Below, one piece after another: positions 57,314 through 64,000 of a stretch of DNA of 64,000 bases; the stretch's first letter is position 1, and each line of letters opens with the position of its first letter. The translations under genes were made by a program, and so were the position numbers. Source of the stretch: Nonomuraea sp. SYSU D8015 (GTDB taxonomy: Bacteria > Actinomycetota > Actinomycetes > Streptosporangiales > Streptosporangiaceae); the NCBI RefSeq assembly GCF_008065375.1, contig NZ_VJYI01000017.1, positions 211,287 to 275,286 of the forward strand, written 5' to 3'. The notes under the pieces were generated by a model. The model was not told the DNA's origin. It searched no databases and saw only the letters and a program-made list of their open reading frames with translations.

Positions 57314-59554
57314 ATGCCGAAGCACATGATCCGCATCCGGGGAGCCCGTACCAACAACCTGAAGCGCCTGGACGTGGACGTCCCACGCGGCCGGCTGATC
57401 GTGTTCGTCGGGGTGTCGGGGTCGGGGAAGTCATCACTGGTGTTCGACACGATCGCGGCCGAGGCGGGACATCAGCTCAACGAGACATTCCCTCCGTTCA
57501 TCCGCAATCGGCTGCCGAGGTGGACGCGCCCAGAGGTAGAGGAGATCGAAGGGCTCTCGCCGGTCGTCGTCATCGACCAACGGAGAATCGGCGGAAACGC
57601 CCGGTCCACGGTGGGCACGATCACGGATACCTGGACCTACCTGCGGCTGCTGTTCTCCCGCATCAGCACGCCTCACGTGGGAGAGTCGAACCACTTCTCG
57701 TTCAACGACCCCGTCGGCATGTGCCCGACCTGCTCCGGGCTCGGCGAGATCGTGGTGAGCGCCGTCGACCGGTTCCTGGACCTGGACAGGTCGCTCGCCC
57801 AGGGCGCGATCCTGCTGCCCGGGTTCGGCAACGGCGGCTACTGGTACTCCCAGTACGCCGACATCGGCAGCTTCGACCCCCACACCCCGCTCCGGAACTG
57901 GACGGAGGAGGAGCGCGAGGCCTTGCTGTACGGCGGCGAGCACGCCGCACGTCTCGGCGGAAAGCCGCCCAAGGACTACGAGGGCGTCGTGGAGCGGTTC
58001 GAACGCATCTACCTGCACACCTCCGACGATCTGTCCGACCGCAAGAAAGAGACCATCGCCCGGTTCACCCGCTCGGAGACCTGCCCTGACTGTCACGGCG
58101 ACCGCCTCAACGAGGCCGGCCGCACCGCCACCGTCCTGGGCCACACCATCGGCGAGATGGCCCGCATGGAGATCACCGAACTCGCTGACCTGGTGGAGCG
58201 AGCGTCCGATCCCGCCGTCGCGCCGGTCGTGGCCGCGCTGAAGGACCGGCTGCGGGCCATGGTCGCCATCGGGCTCGGCTACCTCCACCTCGGCCGCGCC
58301 ACCACCACCCTGTCCGGCGGGGAGTCGCAACGGATCAAGACCGTCAAGCACCTCGGCAGCAGCCTCATCGAGATGCTCTACGTCTTCGACGAACCCACCG
58401 TCGGCCTCCACCCCCACGACATCGCCTCCATGACCGCCCTGCTGCGGCGACTGCGGGACAAGGGCAACACCGTCCTGGTCGTCGAACACGACCCCGCCGT
58501 CATGGCCATCGCCGACCAGATCATCGAGATCGGGCCCGACGCGGGCGCCGGCGGAGGGGAACTGGTGTTCCAAGGAACCTTCGACGAACTCCGGGCGGCG
58601 CGAACGGCGACCTCCACAGCCCTCGGCAACCGGACCTCGATCACCACTGGCCCGCGAACGGCCGCCGGCGCGATCACGGTCGCGAACGCCACCCGCAACA
58701 ACCTCAAGAACCTGACCGTCGACATCCCCACCCGGATCCTCACAGTCCTCACCGGGGTCGCGGGATCAGGCAAGTCCAGCCTCGCGGCGGAACTGGTCAG
58801 CCAGCACGACGCGATCGTGATCGACCAGCGCCCGGTCAGCACCAACCGCCGCTCCACCTCCATCACCTACACCGGGATCGCTCCTGCCATCCGCAAGCTC
58901 TTCGCCAGGCACAGCGGCCTGCCCGCCGGCCTGTTCAGCGCCAACTCCGCAGGTGCCTGCCCCGACTGCAAAGGGCTGGGCGTCATCTACACGGACCTGG
59001 CCTTCATGGACGGCCAGGAAACCGTCTGCGAGACCTGCCACGGGCGGCGCTTCACCCGCGAGGTGCTCCGTCATCGCGTCAACGGGTTGTCCATCGCCGA
59101 CATCGACGGCCTGACCATCACCGACGCCATCGGGCGACTGCCCGACGAACAGATCCGCGAGGCACTCCTCCACCTAGATCGGGTCGGACTCGGCTACCTT
59201 CGCCTCGGCCAGCCGCTGACGACGCTGTCCGGCGGCGAATGCCAGCGCGTCAAGATAGCCAAAGAACTGCGCGACACCGCCGAACCCACCCTCTACGTCC
59301 TCGACGAACCCACCACAGGCCTGCACCTGCGCGACACCGCCGCTCTGCTCGACATCCTCGGTCAACTCGTCGACGGAGGCCACACCGTCGTCGTGATCGA
59401 ACACAACCTCGACGTCATCCAGCACGCCGACTGGATCATCGACCTCGGCCCGGGTCCCGGCAGACACGGCGGCCAGATCCTCTACCAAGGACCTGTCTCC
59501 CAGATCGACAACACTGTCACCGCCGCTGCCCTGCAGGGCACAGAGGCGCCATAG
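57314..59554 (+). CDS. UvrA-like ABC-ATPase (drug-resistance type)
   Basis: A 746-residue protein with two ABC cassettes of the UvrA class: Walker A GVSGSGKSSL near 33 and GVAGSGKSSL near 480, signatures TLSGGESQRIK and TLSGGECQRVK, Walker B LYVFDEPTVGLHP and LYVLDEPTTGLHL. Zinc-type CxxC pairs occur in both halves (CPTCSGLG, CPDCHGDR, CPDCKGLG, CETCHGRR). It is about 200 residues shorter than true UvrA, lacking most of the UvrB-binding and insertion regions. It thus resembles DrrC-type proteins that protect against DNA-binding drugs. Regulation by the divergent WYL gene is likely. Confidence 0.9.
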   Translation: MPKHMIRIRGARTNNLKRLDVDVPRGRLIVFVGVSGSGKSSLVFDTIAAEAGHQLNETFPPFIRNRLPRWTRPEVEEIEGLSPVVVIDQRRIGGNARSTVGTITDTWTYLRLLFSRISTPHVGESNHFSFNDPVGMCPTCSGLGEIVVSAVDRFLDLDRSLAQGAILLPGFGNGGYWYSQYADIGSFDPHTPLRNWTEEEREALLYGGEHAARLGGKPPKDYEGVVERFERIYLHTSDDLSDRKKETIARFTRSETCPDCHGDRLNEAGRTATVLGHTIGEMARMEITELADLVERASDPAVAPVVAALKDRLRAMVAIGLGYLHLGRATTTLSGGESQRIKTVKHLGSSLIEMLYVFDEPTVGLHPHDIASMTALLRRLRDKGNTVLVVEHDPAVMAIADQIIEIGPDAGAGGGELVFQGTFDELRAARTATSTALGNRTSITTGPRTAAGAITVANATRNNLKNLTVDIPTRILTVLTGVAGSGKSSLAAELVSQHDAIVIDQRPVSTNRRSTSITYTGIAPAIRKLFARHSGLPAGLFSANSAGACPDCKGLGVIYTDLAFMDGQETVCETCHGRRFTREVLRHRVNGLSIADIDGLTITDAIGRLPDEQIREALLHLDRVGLGYLRLGQPLTTLSGGECQRVKIAKELRDTAEPTLYVLDEPTTGLHLRDTAALLDILGQLVDGGHTVVVIEHNLDVIQHADWIIDLGPGPGRHGGQILYQGPVSQIDNTVTAAALQGTEAP

Positions 59555-59965
59555 CCGCCGCGACCTGACACTGCGGCGACACCTGGTGCCGGACATTCTC
59601 TCGCGGCTTTCCGCTGTCGCCCCTGCCGCACGGCGCTCCGGGCCCACCGTGCGGCCGGCATCGCCCGCGAGCCGGTCGTGCCCTCGCCCCGAAGCGTGGA
59701 CGCCTTGAGTGCCGGATGATGGAGATCCGGAGATATGGGCCCGGTGAAGAAACCCGACACCCCGTCTCCCCGGGCGCCGGTTCGGCCCGCACTCCGTTCC
59801 GCAGCGTCTCCCGCCGAAACCACCTTCATCACCATGCGCGACATCTCTTCCTCTGGACCCTCAGGGTCAAGTGTCCAAGGGTGTCCAAGCTCAGGCGGAA
59901 AGGCCCTTCGTATCACCGCTGGTCCCGCTGCGGGCAGTCACTCGTGGCGGTGAGGTCGAGGAGCG
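59555..59965. other. Convergent intergenic region, no gene
   Basis: About 410 bases between the ends of the UvrA-like and PatB-like genes. Short open frames on both strands show no motif. A direct repeat of GTGTCCAAG occurs near 59870-59890. Nothing else is supported. Confidence 0.6.
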
Positions 59966-61198
59966 CTATCGTGATAGCGCATGATCGATGCGTTCGAGCG
60001 CCTCAGTCAGCACCTTCCGGGGGCAGCCGACGTTGAGTCGGACGTGCCCCTCTCCTCCGGGGCCGTAGACCCGGCCGTCGTAGAGATTGACTGCCGCACG
60101 GTCGACAAGGAACTGATGCAGCCCGCCCACACGGGCGTCAAGCTCACGGGCCTCCAGCCAGACCAGGAACGATGCGTCCGGCGGCATCGGCGTGATCTCG
60201 GGCAGCCGCTCTTGGACGAACTCGTGCACGAAGGCCACGTTGCCCTTGAGGTATTCGGTCAGCCGGTCGAGCCATGGACCACCCGTAGTGTACGCAGTCT
60301 CCAAGGCCAGACGACCGAAGTAGTGCGCGTTGATCATGAACGATGCCCGCATGGCGTTCAGCAGTTCCGAGCGCAGGGATGGATCGGCGACCGAGAGTGT
60401 GGCCGATGGCAGGCCGGCAAGGTTGAAGGTCTTCGTGGGGGCAGTGCAGATGAATGCTCGGCGGGCGGCGTCGCTGCTGATCGAGGCGTAGACCACGTGG
60501 GGCCGACCGTTCAGTCGGATGTCGCAGTGGATCTCGTCGGAAATCACCAGAAGGTCGTAGCGCGCGCAGATGTCGTTCACGGCGAGCAACTCGTCGGCCG
60601 TCCAGCTTCGACCCGAGGGATTGTGGGGGTTGCAGAGCAATAGCACCTTCGCGCCGGATGCGGCCAGCTCGGCCAGGTTGTCGAGGTCGAACTCGTAGCG
60701 GTTGTCGACGAGCCGGAGCCGGTTGACGAGCAGCCGCCGGTGGTTACCGGTAATGGCCTCGAAGTTCGGCGAGTAGACCGGTGATTGGACGATCACCCCA
60801 TCTCCAGGGGCGGTGAAGGTGCGCAAGATCGCCGCTACCGACGACATGATCGCAGGGGCCGGGAGGAGCGTTTCCACCGGTGGTGTCCAGCCGTGCCTGA
60901 CGGTGAACCAGTTCTGCACGATCTGGAAGTGTTCCGGGGCTCGCAGGGTGTAGCCGTAGATACCGTGGTCCGCAGCGGCGCGCAGGCGGTCGATGACGGT
61001 CGTCGGCGCCCGGAAGTCCATGTCGGCCGTCCATAGCGACAGCAGATCCTCGCCCCGGACACGCGGCGAAAATTCGTCCCATTGGTTGGCCCATTTGGCT
61101 GACCCGAAAGTGGCGCGGTCGTACACCGTGTCGAAGTCGGGGTCGGCACCGTACTCTGCGGTGGCGGTAGGCCTGGCTTGTGCTGGTCTGGTGGTCAT
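59966..61198 (-). CDS. MalY/PatB-type PLP-dependent C-S beta-lyase
   Basis: A 410-residue fold type I aminotransferase-like enzyme. Motifs: LWTADMDFRAP near the N-terminus, IYGYTLRAPEHF, LLCNPHNPSGRSW, VISDEIHCDI and the PLP lysine in APTKTFNLAG; the C-terminus has VRLNVGCPRKVL. This is the MalY/PatB group, which cleaves cystathionine or cysteine conjugates to thiol, pyruvate and ammonia. It lies 94 bases downstream of the branched-chain amino acid binding protein, after a hairpin, in the same direction. The ATG at 61198 has GGAGAAG upstream. Confidence 0.9.
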   Translation of the reverse strand: MTTRPAQARPTATAEYGADPDFDTVYDRATFGSAKWANQWDEFSPRVRGEDLLSLWTADMDFRAPTTVIDRLRAAADHGIYGYTLRAPEHFQIVQNWFTVRHGWTPPVETLLPAPAIMSSVAAILRTFTAPGDGVIVQSPVYSPNFEAITGNHRRLLVNRLRLVDNRYEFDLDNLAELAASGAKVLLLCNPHNPSGRSWTADELLAVNDICARYDLLVISDEIHCDIRLNGRPHVVYASISSDAARRAFICTAPTKTFNLAGLPSATLSVADPSLRSELLNAMRASFMINAHYFGRLALETAYTTGGPWLDRLTEYLKGNVAFVHEFVQERLPEITPMPPDASFLVWLEARELDARVGGLHQFLVDRAAVNLYDGRVYGPGGEGHVRLNVGCPRKVLTEALERIDHALSR

Positions 61199-61237
61199 GC
61201 GAAAACTTCTCCACTCCACGGGCGACACGGCAGTCTG

Positions 61238-61278
61238 GGTGGTCGTGGCTGCGGGGCGGATCCGGAGCCACGACCACC
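61238..61278 (-). terminator. Hairpin between livK-like and PatB-like genes
   Basis: GGTGGTCGTGGCT (61238-61250) pairs perfectly with 61266-61278 around a 15-base loop, giving a 13-base stem in the intergenic region. It may end the liv transcript before the lyase gene. Confidence 0.65.
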
Positions 61279-61292
61279 GGCCAGGTACGGGC

Positions 61293-62603
61293 TCAGCCGT
61301 TCTGGCCGATGCCGGCTTTGATGAGTTCCGGGACGATCTTCTTGCTCTCGTCGAACGAGATCAGCACGATGGCGTCCGGGTGCTGGGCCTTCACCTTCTC
61401 CACCTCGGCCGTGTAGTTGGCAGCGTTCGCGTCGTAGAGCACATAGGAGACGACTTTGCCGCCGGACTCCTCGTAGAAGGAGCGGACGTTCTTCGCCAAT
61501 GCCTCTCCGTAGGCGTCCTGTCGGGCCAGGATTGCGATGTTGCGGTGACCGTCCTCGCTGATGGTCTGGGCCATCACCTGCCCCTGCAGGACGTCGGAGG
61601 GAGCCGTGCGGAAGTACATGCCATGGTCGGGGTAGGTGTCGAATGCGGTCGAGGTGTTTCCGGCCGATATCTGGACGACGCCGGCCCCGGTGATCTTGTC
61701 GATGACCGACATCGACACCGACGAGGAAGCGGCGCCGATGATGACGTCGGCACCACCGCGGAGCAGTTTGTCGGTCTCGGATGGCGCAATGTTCGGCGAC
61801 CCGTCACCGGAGTCGCCCTTCAACTGCTTCACATCCTTGCCCAGCACGCCCCCGGCCTTGTTGATTTCGTCAATGGCCAGGTCCACGCCGGCGAACTGCG
61901 GGGCGCCGAGGAAGGAGCTGTCCCCTGTGGCAGGGAGCAGGGTGCCGAACGTAAGGGTGCCGTCCCCCTTGGGGATTGGGCCGCTGACCTTCTGGTCGGC
62001 TCGGATGTTGGCTTGGTCGGGAGTGGTGCCGTTGACGTAGCCGACATTCGTGTAGTTGTTGTCCTGCCCGAATTGGTAGATGCCGACGGTCGCCGCGGAC
62101 GGGCTTCCTGTCGAGTTCATCTCGATCGGGCCAGAGGCGCCGTCGTAGTCGATGTCCGCTCCGTCGGCGAGCAGGTCGGCGCACTGCTTGAAGCTGGTGC
62201 ATTTTGTCCCATCCCTGGTAATGCCGATCTCCTTCTCGGCGATCGCCTTGCCGGAGTCGTTCTTGGCGGCGACCGCAGCCAGGGCTGAGAGGATCGTGGC
62301 GTCGTAGGCCTCCGGAGCGTAGGTGAAGTCCTTCACCTTGCTGTTGATCTCGAGGATCCTCTGCCGGAACTCCTCGCCGATCTTGCCGCCGGGCAGGGTG
62401 GCGCGCACACCGTTGAGAGTGCCCGGCTCGAAATCACCGGAGTAGTCGGCGGTGTTGCCGTCTACGAAGTAGAGCTGGGTGCCCGCCGTGGCTGACGGCT
62501 CGCTGCCGGCTGCGGTGGGGCTGCTGTGAGAACCACAAGCGGCGGTTGCCAGCGCGGCGGAGGCAACAACGGCGATACAGGCGATGCGTCTGGGGAGCGA
62601 CAT
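61293..62603 (-). CDS. Circularly permuted branched-chain amino acid-binding lipoprotein
   Basis: A 436-residue lipoprotein with signal peptide and lipobox ending at Cys23. Its two parts are family type I (LivK-like) binding-protein sequences in reversed order. Residues about 42-193 (TQLYFVDGNTADYSGDF, FTYAPEAYDATILSALAA, TKCTSFKQC, IDYDGASGPIE) match the normal C-terminal half. Residues about 214-436 (GTLTFGTLLPATGDSSFLGA, INKAGGVLGKDVKQLKGDSG, VIIGAASSSVSMSVIDKITG, APSDVLQGQVMAQ, ILARQDAYGEALAK) match the normal N-terminal half. The protein ends in LIKAGIGQNG, just where TQLYFVDGN follows in ordinary members. About 20 residues (194-213) join old C- and N-termini. One unbroken frame, ATG with GGAGG upstream. 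Ligand presumed a branched-chain or other amino acid. Confidence 0.85.
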   Translation of the reverse strand: MSLPRRIACIAVVASAALATAACGSHSSPTAAGSEPSATAGTQLYFVDGNTADYSGDFEPGTLNGVRATLPGGKIGEEFRQRILEINSKVKDFTYAPEAYDATILSALAAVAAKNDSGKAIAEKEIGITRDGTKCTSFKQCADLLADGADIDYDGASGPIEMNSTGSPSAATVGIYQFGQDNNYTNVGYVNGTTPDQANIRADQKVSGPIPKGDGTLTFGTLLPATGDSSFLGAPQFAGVDLAIDEINKAGGVLGKDVKQLKGDSGDGSPNIAPSETDKLLRGGADVIIGAASSSVSMSVIDKITGAGVVQISAGNTSTAFDTYPDHGMYFRTAPSDVLQGQVMAQTISEDGHRNIAILARQDAYGEALAKNVRSFYEESGGKVVSYVLYDANAANYTAEVEKVKAQHPDAIVLISFDESKKIVPELIKAGIGQNG

Positions 62604-62721
62604 GGGGGCCTCCAGGTGAGGACTGTTGCACTGTTGGTGTGGTGCGCGGTTGCGTCGTGGCGGATGTTCGGGAGCGGACGCGATGGGAGGGTTCGACCGG
62701 CGAACAGGTGTGGTCGTAGTC

Positions 62722-63606
62722 CTAGTTCCGCCTGCTGGTAGGTGTGCTGTTTGCCTGGGCGGCATCGGTCAAGGTACCGAGATACAGCTCGATCACCCTG
62801 GGGTCACGGGCCAGTGACTGGCCGGACCCGGTGTAGGCGTTGCGTCCCTGGTCGAGGACGTATCCGCGGTCGCAGATCTGCAGGCAGCGGCGTGCGTTCT
62901 GCTCGACCATGACGACCGATACACCGGTGCGGTTGATGGCTCGGGTCTGGACGAACACCTCGTCCTGCATCGCCGGGGACAGGCCCGCTGAGGGTTCGTC
63001 GAGCAACAACACGGAGGGTTCCATCATCAGAGCCCGGCCCATGGCCACCATCTGCCGCTCACCGCCTGACAATTGTCCGGCCGGCTGCTTGCGGCGCCGG
63101 CCCAGCGCGGGGAACAGATCGGTCACGAACGCAAACCGGGGGGCGAACTTCTTGGGGGACTGATAGCACCCCATCCGCAGGTTTTCCTCGATGGTGAGCG
63201 AGGGGAAAATGTTGTTGGTCTGCGGTACGAAGCCGATCCCTTGGGATACCAGTGCGTCGGCGCGCTGGTTCGTGATCTCTTCGCCCCGCAGGCGAACCGT
63301 CCCGGCGGTGATCTTGACCAGCCCGAAGAGTGCTTTGAGCAGTGTCGACTTGCCGGCGCCGTTGGGTCCGATGATGCCGACCAACTCGCCGGGCTGGCAG
63401 TACAGATCGGCGCCATTCAAGATGTCGACTCCGGGGAGGTACCCGGCGATCAGATTGTCGGCGCGGAGGGCCGCACCCTCGGCCGCCTGCAGATGCCTTG
63501 TCCGCGCTGCCTGGTCGATCTTTGGGGCGTTGGGATCGGTTTCAGCCACGACCTCGCCCTGATCGGTGACCTGGGAGTCCGACGGGCCGTGATGGGCAGA
63601 AGTCAT
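62722..63606 (-). CDS. livF: Branched-chain amino acid ABC ATPase, LivF type
   Basis: A 294-residue ATPase. After an unusual hydrophilic N-terminal extension of about 45 residues come Walker A GPNGAGKST at 80-88, the Q-loop region GIGFVPQTNNIFPSLTIEEN, signature QLSGGERQMVAMGRALM, and Walker B SVLLLDEPSAGLSP, all of LivF type. The ATG at 63606 has GGGAGG upstream and overlaps the stop of the livG remnant by 4 bases. It should power import together with LivG and the LivHM permeases, which are not in this window. The binding-protein gene follows 118 bases later. Confidence 0.92.
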   Translation of the reverse strand: MTSAHHGPSDSQVTDQGEVVAETDPNAPKIDQAARTRHLQAAEGAALRADNLIAGYLPGVDILNGADLYCQPGELVGIIGPNGAGKSTLLKALFGLVKITAGTVRLRGEEITNQRADALVSQGIGFVPQTNNIFPSLTIEENLRMGCYQSPKKFAPRFAFVTDLFPALGRRRKQPAGQLSGGERQMVAMGRALMMEPSVLLLDEPSAGLSPAMQDEVFVQTRAINRTGVSVVMVEQNARRCLQICDRGYVLDQGRNAYTGSGQSLARDPRVIELYLGTLTDAAQANSTPTSRRN

Positions 63607-63830
63607 CTCGGGACCTCCCGGTCGACCATCTGCTCGGCCTGGATCACGTCTTCGAGCTCGCTGATGTCGGTGTCGTGGCGAGCTCCGAGGTAGGCATCGA
63701 TGACACGTTCGTCGGACATGATCGATGTGGGCGGTCCCTCGGCGATTACCTTGCCCTGGGACATGACGACCACCCAGTCGGAGATCTCCCGCACCATGTC
63801 CATGTCGTGTTCGACGAACAGGACGCTCAT
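63603..63830 (-). pseudogene. livG: 3' remnant of livG ATPase gene, cut by an IS element
   Basis: Only the last 75 codons remain: SVLFVEHDMDMVREISDWVV, then AEGPPTSIMSDERVIDAYLG, the H-loop (VEHD) and D-terminal tail of LivG-type ATPases. The ATG at 63830 is formed at the junction with the insertion element; the Walker A, signature and Walker B parts lie beyond it or are lost. Its stop overlaps the livF start, showing that livG and livF were coupled. Confidence 0.88.
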
Positions 63831-64000
63831 TGAGGTGCCCCGGATCTTCCGGACAGGTCCCCAACTAAGGTTGAGGGAGAACCGGAAGGGAAGGCTGTGG
63901 CGGGGCGTAACCGACGATTCAGCCAGGAGTTCAAGGACGAAGCGGTCCGCATGGTGCTGGACGGCCCGCGGCCGGTGGCGCATGTGGCCAAGGAACTCGG
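63831..64000 (+). mobile_element. Left end of an IS3-family element
   Basis: From TGAGGTGCCC at 63831 the sequence stops matching livG and leads into an IS3-type orfA. The start with TG and the GGACAGGT motif near 63851-63858 fit IS3-family terminal repeats. The element continues past the right edge, so its right end and target duplication cannot be seen. Confidence 0.75.
63897..64000 (+). CDS. IS3-family transposase OrfA, partial
   Basis: Starting at a GTG at 63897, with GGAAGGGAAGG just upstream, the frame reads AGRNRRFSQEFKDEAVRMVL and continues to VAHVAKELG at the edge. This is the N-terminal HTH of OrfA of IS3-type elements, which binds the ends and, by programmed frameshift with OrfB, forms the transposase. 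The gene is cut by the window edge. Confidence 0.85.
   Translation, partial: MAGRNRRFSQEFKDEAVRMVLDGPRPVAHVAKEL

Noticed and set aside
1..64000. CRISPR arrays, tRNA or rRNA genes
   Set aside because: No regularly spaced short repeats and no cloverleaf or rRNA-like conserved sequence were seen in reading the window.

Overview
The window is about 64 kb of very GC-rich DNA with GTG and TTG starts, GGAGG-type ribosome binding sites, long TetR/LacI/LuxR/SARP/WYL regulators, many secreted enzymes and at least two regulators carrying the rare leucine codon TTA. This fits a filamentous actinomycete, by inference a Streptosporangiales member such as Nonomuraea. No rRNA, tRNA, CRISPR array or phage module is visible.

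Layout. 1-1.1 kb: a decayed IS5-type transposase. 1.1-5 kb: a secreted S33 peptidase and a TetR/ferredoxin/cytochrome P450 operon. 4.9-8.3 kb: a peptide/nickel-type ABC importer preceded by a Zur-like box. 8.4-13.4 kb: an acyl-CoA synthetase divergent from a GAF-LuxR regulator, then a translationally coupled pair matching the two halves of plant Tm-1. 13.5-20.7 kb: secreted proteins, an AfsR/SARP regulator, and two cell-wall hydrolases (M23 and amidase) that share a nearly identical C-terminal SapA-like domain. 20.8-33.4 kb: a xylo-oligosaccharide/aldouronate utilisation locus with LacI regulator, GH43, GH3, LplB/LplC/LplA importer, DUF624 protein and GH67 alpha-glucuronidase, sharing a GAAAGTTTC operator core. 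33.5-38.7 kb: membrane proteins including a YtkA/FixH-like trio, and a FAD oxidoreductase. 38.8-46.9 kb: an alpha-galactoside operon (secreted GH with two CBMs, GH36, sugar ABC importer) divergent from a TetR gene, with two near-identical palindromes between them. 46.9-48.6 kb: a secreted metallopeptidase and a pectate lyase that has lost its catalytic domain. 49-59.6 kb: a large ATPase regulator, an NmrA/epoxide hydrolase operon, an SDR, and a WYL regulator divergent from a UvrA-like ABC protein. 60-64 kb: a MalY/PatB lyase and a branched-chain amino acid ABC locus whose livG is cut by an IS3-family element at the right edge.

The most unusual object is the branched-chain amino acid binding lipoprotein at 61293-62603. 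Its two halves lie in the opposite order to the family: the segment normally C-terminal comes directly after the lipobox, and the segment normally N-terminal ends the protein exactly at the loop where the other half should follow. This looks like a natural circular permutation. Other notable points are the decayed genes beside working ones (PL3 lyase, an ArsR tail, livG, two transposases) and several clean palindromic operators that suggest regulator-target links.
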